A stretch of DNA of 8,892 bases from an uncultured Actinomycetes bacterium (GTDB lineage Bacteria; Actinomycetota; Actinomycetes; Nanopelagicales; Nanopelagicaceae). The position numbers were made by a program, and so were the translations under genes. Under the pieces are notes generated by a model. The model was not told the DNA's origin and did not search any database. It saw only the letters and a list, made by a program, of their open reading frames with translations. Position 1 is the first letter of the stretch, and each line of letters opens with the position of its first letter. The stretch covers positions 1 through 8,892 of the forward strand of contig CAIXTG010000068.1 in the NCBI GenBank assembly GCA_903922325.1, given 5' to 3'. This document shows, piece by piece, positions 6,134 to 8,892 of this stretch.

Positions 6134-7001
6134 ATTTCTCTGTTACTTGCATCCATTCAAGGGGCGCCTCGGCCGGGGCAGTGTGTGAAGCACCTTTGAT
6201 GCAGTAATACTGCGAGCCTTTAACACGCGCCTTCATGAAGCGATGCATAACTGGGGTTGCTTCATCTTTCTCGCCATTAATGAAGAAAGTTGGCACCTTA
6301 ATTAGGTGAAGTTCCTTTTCAACGGACCAGTCTTTTAGTGTGCCGCGCACAGTGAATTCAGTTGGTCCCCACATCGCTTCGTAAACATGCATTCCGAATT
6401 TTGGTTTGCGCGCAAAGTCAACTAGTTGTGGAATCTGTCTGATGTGCCGTTTGGCGAATTCAACATTGGCAGCTAGATATTCCTTAGCTTTGTATTTCTC
6501 TAATTTTTCGTACTTATAAATCGCATTACGATGTTTTGCTGGCAACTTTGCCACGAGCTTGCGAGTCTCGCGAACCCACATACGGCTTGATGGCAACGAG
6601 TTAGCAATGATCAAACCCTTTAAGCCTTTTGGTCTCTTGACCGCATAATTCAGCGCAAGCATTCCGCCCCACGATGCACCTGCGAGCAGGTAGCGATTTT
6701 CAATCTTAAGGTGCTTAATAAGTCGAGTCAGTTCTTCTTCGAACAATTCAATTGTCCAGAAACTAGCTGGCTTGGCTTTTAGCGAAGTTGAATTACCGCA
6801 ACCAATTTGATCGTAAACAATCACCGGGCGACCTGAGGCGTTTAGTAGCTTCGCCATTGTCAGAACTCCAACGTGAGTTCCACCTGGGCCGCCATGCATT
6901 ACAACAATTGGAGTCTGTCCTGATCTGAGGTTTCCGATTACCCGAAACCAAGTTCGGCCATGCTTCCAAGTCAAATACCCAGTGCGATCTTTAGTTGCCA
7001 T
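6111..7001 (-). CDS. Alpha/beta hydrolase, proline iminopeptidase-like (peptidase family S33)
   Basis: A 296-residue cytosolic hydrolase close in layout to proline iminopeptidase and archaeal tricorn-interacting factor F1, which remove N-terminal residues, often proline, from short peptides. Motifs in order: oxyanion-loop HGGPGG (36-41), YDQIGCGNST (63-72), nucleophile elbow GASWGG with S110, the cap-domain signature MWGPTEF (210-216), acid D246 in INGEKDEATP, and H273 in GASHTAP. The full Ser-Asp-His triad is present. No signal peptide. The ATG at 7001 lacks a Shine-Dalgarno; minus-strand TAAAGT at 7015-7010 could be a -10 box giving a leader of only a base or two. It is divergent from the SDR gene with 82 bp between starts. 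The hydrolase class is certain; peptide versus ester substrate is not. Confidence 0.85.
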   Translation of the reverse strand: MATKDRTGYLTWKHGRTWFRVIGNLRSGQTPIVVMHGGPGGTHVGVLTMAKLLNASGRPVIVYDQIGCGNSTSLKAKPASFWTIELFEEELTRLIKHLKIENRYLLAGASWGGMLALNYAVKRPKGLKGLIIANSLPSSRMWVRETRKLVAKLPAKHRNAIYKYEKLEKYKAKEYLAANVEFAKRHIRQIPQLVDFARKPKFGMHVYEAMWGPTEFTVRGTLKDWSVEKELHLIKVPTFFINGEKDEATPVMHRFMKARVKGSQYYCIKGASHTAPAEAPLEWMQVTEKWLTTKKL

Positions 7002-7083
7002 AGGTCAGTACTTTACGCAAGGAAGTGAATTTTCACATCAATTTCAGTCGGCAAATTTCAGCAATCTGAGGCAGGCTTTGCCC

Positions 7084-7803
7084 ATGTCTTTAGCAATAAT
7101 TACCGGCGCAAGCAGAGGTTTGGGTTTTGAAAACGCCAAGTCTCTAGCTGCGTTGGGCCATGACATTGTGATGATTGCCAAGGATCCAGCTCGTCTATTG
7201 CTTGCACAACAATCTCTGCAAACCCAATACCCAAATCAAAAGTTCTCAACCTATGCTATTGATTTAGAAGATATGTTGGCAACACGTAAAACCGTTGAAC
7301 TGATTGCGCAGCAACAACCTGCTCCTGAAATCATGATTCTGGCTCATGGCGTGATGAGTGAAAAAATGTCAAAGACATTGAAAACAACTGATGCGGAATG
7401 GCGTCGTGTAATGGCAATTAATTTAGATTCCGTTTTCACAATTGTTAATGGCTTAGTGCCCGCAATGGCTGAAGCACGAAATGGCCGCATCATTATTTAT
7501 TCTGCATGTTTAGGTCGAATGTCTGGCCCCGGAAATGCTGGTGGCCTTGCGCCATATCGAATCAGCAAAGCTGGCGTTAATGCATTTGTGCGAAATCTTG
7601 CCCATGAAACTGGCTTAGGTGCGCGTGGAGTTTTAGTTGATGCAGTGTGCCCAAATCATTCCCGCACCGACATGGGTGGTCCTGACGCACCACGCAGTGC
7701 AGAACAAGGCGCAGCAACTGCACTTTGGTTAGCGACGAGAGAATTTAACGCCGGCGATACCACTGGAGTTCTGTGGGAAGATAACCAAATAGTTCAGTGG
7801 TAG
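7084..7803 (+). CDS. Short-chain dehydrogenase/reductase (SDR), carbonyl-reductase-like
   Basis: A 239-residue Rossmann-fold NAD(P)-dependent oxidoreductase. TGASRGLG (7-14) binds the cofactor; K33 after the second strand, where NADP-dependent relatives have a basic residue, hints at NADP(H). Catalytic residues are N113, S140, Y158 and K162 (PYRISK). The tail with RTDMGGPDAPRS (194-205) and the closing GVLWEDNQIVQW is typical of the carbonyl-reductase-like SDRs I recall, which end in a similar 'RDRKPIxW'. The usual Pro-Gly after the fifth strand is Pro-Asn here (CPNHS, 189-193). I start at the ATG at 7084, where the family begins; the open frame extends back to a GTG at 6982, but that would overlap the divergent hydrolase start and add 34 non-homologous residues. 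GAGG at 7068-7071 is too distant to be a good ribosome site. Substrate unknown. Confidence 0.87.
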   Translation: MSLAIITGASRGLGFENAKSLAALGHDIVMIAKDPARLLLAQQSLQTQYPNQKFSTYAIDLEDMLATRKTVELIAQQQPAPEIMILAHGVMSEKMSKTLKTTDAEWRRVMAINLDSVFTIVNGLVPAMAEARNGRIIIYSACLGRMSGPGNAGGLAPYRISKAGVNAFVRNLAHETGLGARGVLVDAVCPNHSRTDMGGPDAPRSAEQGAATALWLATREFNAGDTTGVLWEDNQIVQW

Positions 7804-7838
7804 ATGTATAACAGTAGTTCAGTAATCTGTTCTATCTA
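7801..7838. terminator. Interrupted inverted repeat between convergent genes
   Basis: TAGAT (7801-7805) with ATCTA (7834-7838), and inside it AACAG (7810-7814) with CTGTT (7827-7831), form a bulged hairpin across the stops of the SDR gene and the convergent gene. There is no clear U-run, so terminator function is uncertain. Confidence 0.25.
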
Positions 7839-8160
7839 TTTGCACATCTGCTTCAGAGGCAGCGAAGAAATTAGGTAACGCGCTCATTTTTGACGCCTTT
7901 CGCCAACCCATCCGCCTCCATGAACTGTGTTTAATTCGACTGTCATCATTTCCAACAAAGAACGAACATCCAGTCGGGCTCAATTTGTACTTGATACGCA
8001 CGCCCTCGAAAGAAGTTTCAAGGTATTTTTGCTCTAACAACTTCAAGGCCTGAGATTCATAGCGAGAGCTATGCCTCTCTTCAAGTTCAAGAATTAAACC
8101 AAAATAACGTTCATCCCATGCGTCATCACGGAGAGAGTTTTCATCTGCGTTGGGGATCAT
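7819..8160 (-). CDS. Unknown 113-residue protein
   Basis: I do not recognise this soluble protein. It begins with an acidic region, then a likely helical segment ILELEERHSSRYESQALKLL (about 23-42), then strand-like GVRIKYKLSPTGCSFFVG (53-70) and a basic Trp/Arg patch SSWRRMGWRKASKM (79-92). There is one Cys (C65) and no signal peptide or membrane segment. The ATG at 8160 has no Shine-Dalgarno, but minus-strand TAAACT (8172 down to 8167) ends exactly 7 bases before it, so the gene may have its own leaderless promoter lying just past the upstream gene's stop. The gene upstream on the same strand ends 14 bp away. Coding status rests on reading-frame length and the start signal only. Confidence 0.6.
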   Translation of the reverse strand: MIPNADENSLRDDAWDERYFGLILELEERHSSRYESQALKLLEQKYLETSFEGVRIKYKLSPTGCSFFVGNDDSRIKHSSWRRMGWRKASKMSALPNFFAASEADVQIDRTDY

Positions 8161-8166
8161 GAAGCA

Positions 8167-8172
8167 AGTTTA
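8167..8172 (-). promoter_or_regulatory. Putative leaderless -10 box for the 113-residue gene
   Basis: Minus-strand TAAACT fits TANNNT and ends 7 bases before the ATG at 8160, the same geometry as the gabD-like and antitoxin genes. TTGACA sits directly against it (8178-8173), too close to act as its -35. Confidence 0.4.
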
Positions 8173-8174
8173 TG

Positions 8175-8654
8175 TCAATTTCCACATTTGAGGGAGACAG
8201 TTCTTTCAGTTATTACATGAAAAGTCTTAACGACTTGGCCTTCCAGGAAAGCAGTTGCATAAGCAATTCCGTAATATCTGCTTCGCTTTGAGTTATCACA
8301 CTTAGCGTAGGTTTCCTGATTCTTGACTATGCGATTGGCATACACGAGCCCGTCAAAAGTAACTGCTTTTTTCATAACCCTATGATCCATGAAGAACCCT
8401 ATTTTGTAGATTTCGACGGTGAGGACTAAATCGCGTATTGGCTTATTGCATTTGGATCGCGCATTAACTTTGACTGCCAAAATTCCTCGCGTGCGTAATA
8501 GATTTTCAGAAATGTGTGGATTATCGACCCTAATATTGCATTTTGTGAGAGGTGGGGTGACGATGGCGCTGGCATTTGTAGACATATAAAGCGTGTTAGC
8601 AAAGATGAAAGAGATTGTCAGACTTATTACTTGGAAGCTTCTTATTATTTTCAT
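8175..8654 (-). CDS. Secreted four-cysteine protein of unknown function
   Basis: A 159-residue exported protein I do not recognise. The N-terminus is a Sec signal peptide: KIIR, a hydrophobic core at about 8-23, and a likely cut after NASA (27-30). The mature part of about 129 residues has four Cys (39, 69, 119, 157), enough for two disulfides. It alternates strand-like segments such as GILAVKVNA, LVLTVEIYKIGFF, YYGIAYATAFL and VVKTFHVITERTVSLKC, suggesting a beta-sandwich or Ig-like fold. The ATG at 8654 has no Shine-Dalgarno; minus-strand CATTCT (8666-8661) ends 7 bases before it and is a weaker -10 candidate. There is no lipobox or transmembrane anchor at the C-terminus, so it is probably released or wall-associated. 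Confidence 0.7.
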   Translation of the reverse strand: MKIIRSFQVISLTISFIFANTLYMSTNASAIVTPPLTKCNIRVDNPHISENLLRTRGILAVKVNARSKCNKPIRDLVLTVEIYKIGFFMDHRVMKKAVTFDGLVYANRIVKNQETYAKCDNSKRSRYYGIAYATAFLEGQVVKTFHVITERTVSLKCGN

Positions 8655-8713
8655 TCATAGAGAATGACAAGTTTCTTGTTCGGTCGTTTTTGTTATCCAC
8701 AGCCTCAACGTCT

Positions 8714-8738
8714 AAAGCGAACTTGTGAGCGGAGGATG
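8714..8738. repeat. Imperfect direct repeat, copy 1
   Basis: AAAGCGAA, then four bases, then TGAGCGGAGGATG (8726-8738). The 13-mer recurs exactly at 8825-8837. The reverse complement, CATCCTCCGCTCA, contains ATCCTCCG, which resembles the acceptor strand plus discriminator of a serine tRNA. Confidence 0.6.
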
Positions 8739-8811
8739 TCCGAACTTCTGATTTCTGTATCAGGCACTGGTTCCAGGTCAATTGGCGAATAGATTAATTC
8801 GTGAATCAGCC

Positions 8812-8845
8812 AAAGCGAATGTAATGAGCGGAGGATGAGGGATTT
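8812..8845. repeat. Imperfect direct repeat, copy 2, with tRNA-Ser-like 3' end
   Basis: AAAGCGAA, then five bases, then TGAGCGGAGGATG, about 99 bp after copy 1. The match to a tRNA is longer here: the minus strand (8845 down to 8828) reads AAATCCCTCATCCTCCGC. This equals T-loop end AAAT, T-stem CCCTC, acceptor ATCCTCC and discriminator G. The tRNA-Ser in this window ends in the same layout (AAAT-CCCAC-CGCCACC-G). The 5' half of a T-arm (GAGGG) is missing, so this is a fragment and not a tRNA gene. Confidence 0.5.
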
Positions 8846-8892
8846 ATCCGCTTCAACCTGGGTAATTCCCCGTTTTTTAGGTGGACGGGTCA

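Larger units (their letters stand above)
8655..8892. other. Right-edge region with no convincing gene
   Basis: About 240 bp upstream of the secreted four-cysteine gene. It holds one perfect DnaA-box-like 9-mer TTATCCACA (8693-8701), two imperfect direct repeats with tRNA-like ends, a weak inverted repeat TTGGC/GCCAA (8782-8786 and about 8809-8813), and a short GGG-TAATT-CCC followed by CG and six Ts (8860-8878). The only frame of note, on the minus strand from a TTG at 8781, overlaps the secreted gene and looks spurious. Confidence 0.6.

Noticed and set aside
6982..7083. N-terminal extension of the SDR gene from a GTG at 6982
   Set aside because: It would overlap the start of the divergent hydrolase and add 34 residues ahead of the conserved SDR N-terminus; the ATG at 7084 matches the family.
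8596..8781. Minus-strand 61-codon open frame
   Set aside because: It starts at TTG with no ribosome site, overlaps the signal-peptide region of the secreted four-cysteine gene in another frame, and has an unstructured composition.
8860..8878. Rho-independent terminator on the plus strand
   Set aside because: The stem is only three G-C pairs, and no plus-strand gene leads into it despite the six-T run.
8780..8892. Complete tRNA gene on the minus strand
   Set aside because: The 3' end looks tRNA-like, but the pairing half of the T-stem is missing and no anticodon arm or GGAGGAT 5' end appears before base 8892.
1..8892. CRISPR array, insertion sequence, integrase or phage gene cluster
   Set aside because: No regularly spaced repeats, transposase or recombinase motifs, or phage structural proteins were seen on either strand.

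Overview
The window looks like a chromosomal segment from an actinobacterium of moderate G+C, judged by eye. A member of the small-genome freshwater group (Nanopelagicales-like) would fit, but that placement is inference. The reasons are: a tadA gene translationally coupled to what looks like the actinobacterial tadA-associated protein; a C-terminal OB-fold domain of a type I remember as a separate actinobacterial gene; and several genes with no Shine-Dalgarno whose only visible signal is a TANNNT box 7 bases before the start codon, as in leaderless actinobacterial genes.

Layout. 1-640: the tail of an upstream gene overlaps tadA (tRNA adenosine deaminase), followed by a complete tRNA-Ser(CGA). 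656-3001 (minus): a large KimA/YdaO-like APC-family transporter with a cytosolic domain and an unusual C-terminal OB-fold domain. A 47-bp divergent promoter region separates it from 3049-4467 (plus), a succinate-semialdehyde dehydrogenase-like enzyme (gabD-like). 4480-5486 (minus): a ribbon-helix-helix antitoxin, a Doc/Fic toxin and a third unknown small gene, apparently one operon with palindromes over the antitoxin start. 5604-6107 (plus): a small secreted Ala/Lys-rich protein of unknown role. 6111-7001 (minus): a proline-iminopeptidase-type alpha/beta hydrolase, divergent from 7084-7803 (plus), a short-chain dehydrogenase. 7819-8654 (minus): two unrecognised genes, the upstream one encoding a secreted four-cysteine protein. 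8655-8892: no convincing gene, but two imperfect direct repeats that resemble the 3' end of a serine tRNA.

How it fits together. The left half is housekeeping: tRNA editing and a tRNA, ion or solute transport, and aldehyde oxidation. The right half is more accessory: a toxin-antitoxin module, orphan secreted proteins, and a possible tRNA-derived integration scar at the edge. I see no phage genes, transposase, integrase or CRISPR array. The observations most worth following are the permease-OB fusion, the third gene attached to the Doc module, the leaderless-promoter geometry, and the tRNA-like repeats near the right edge.
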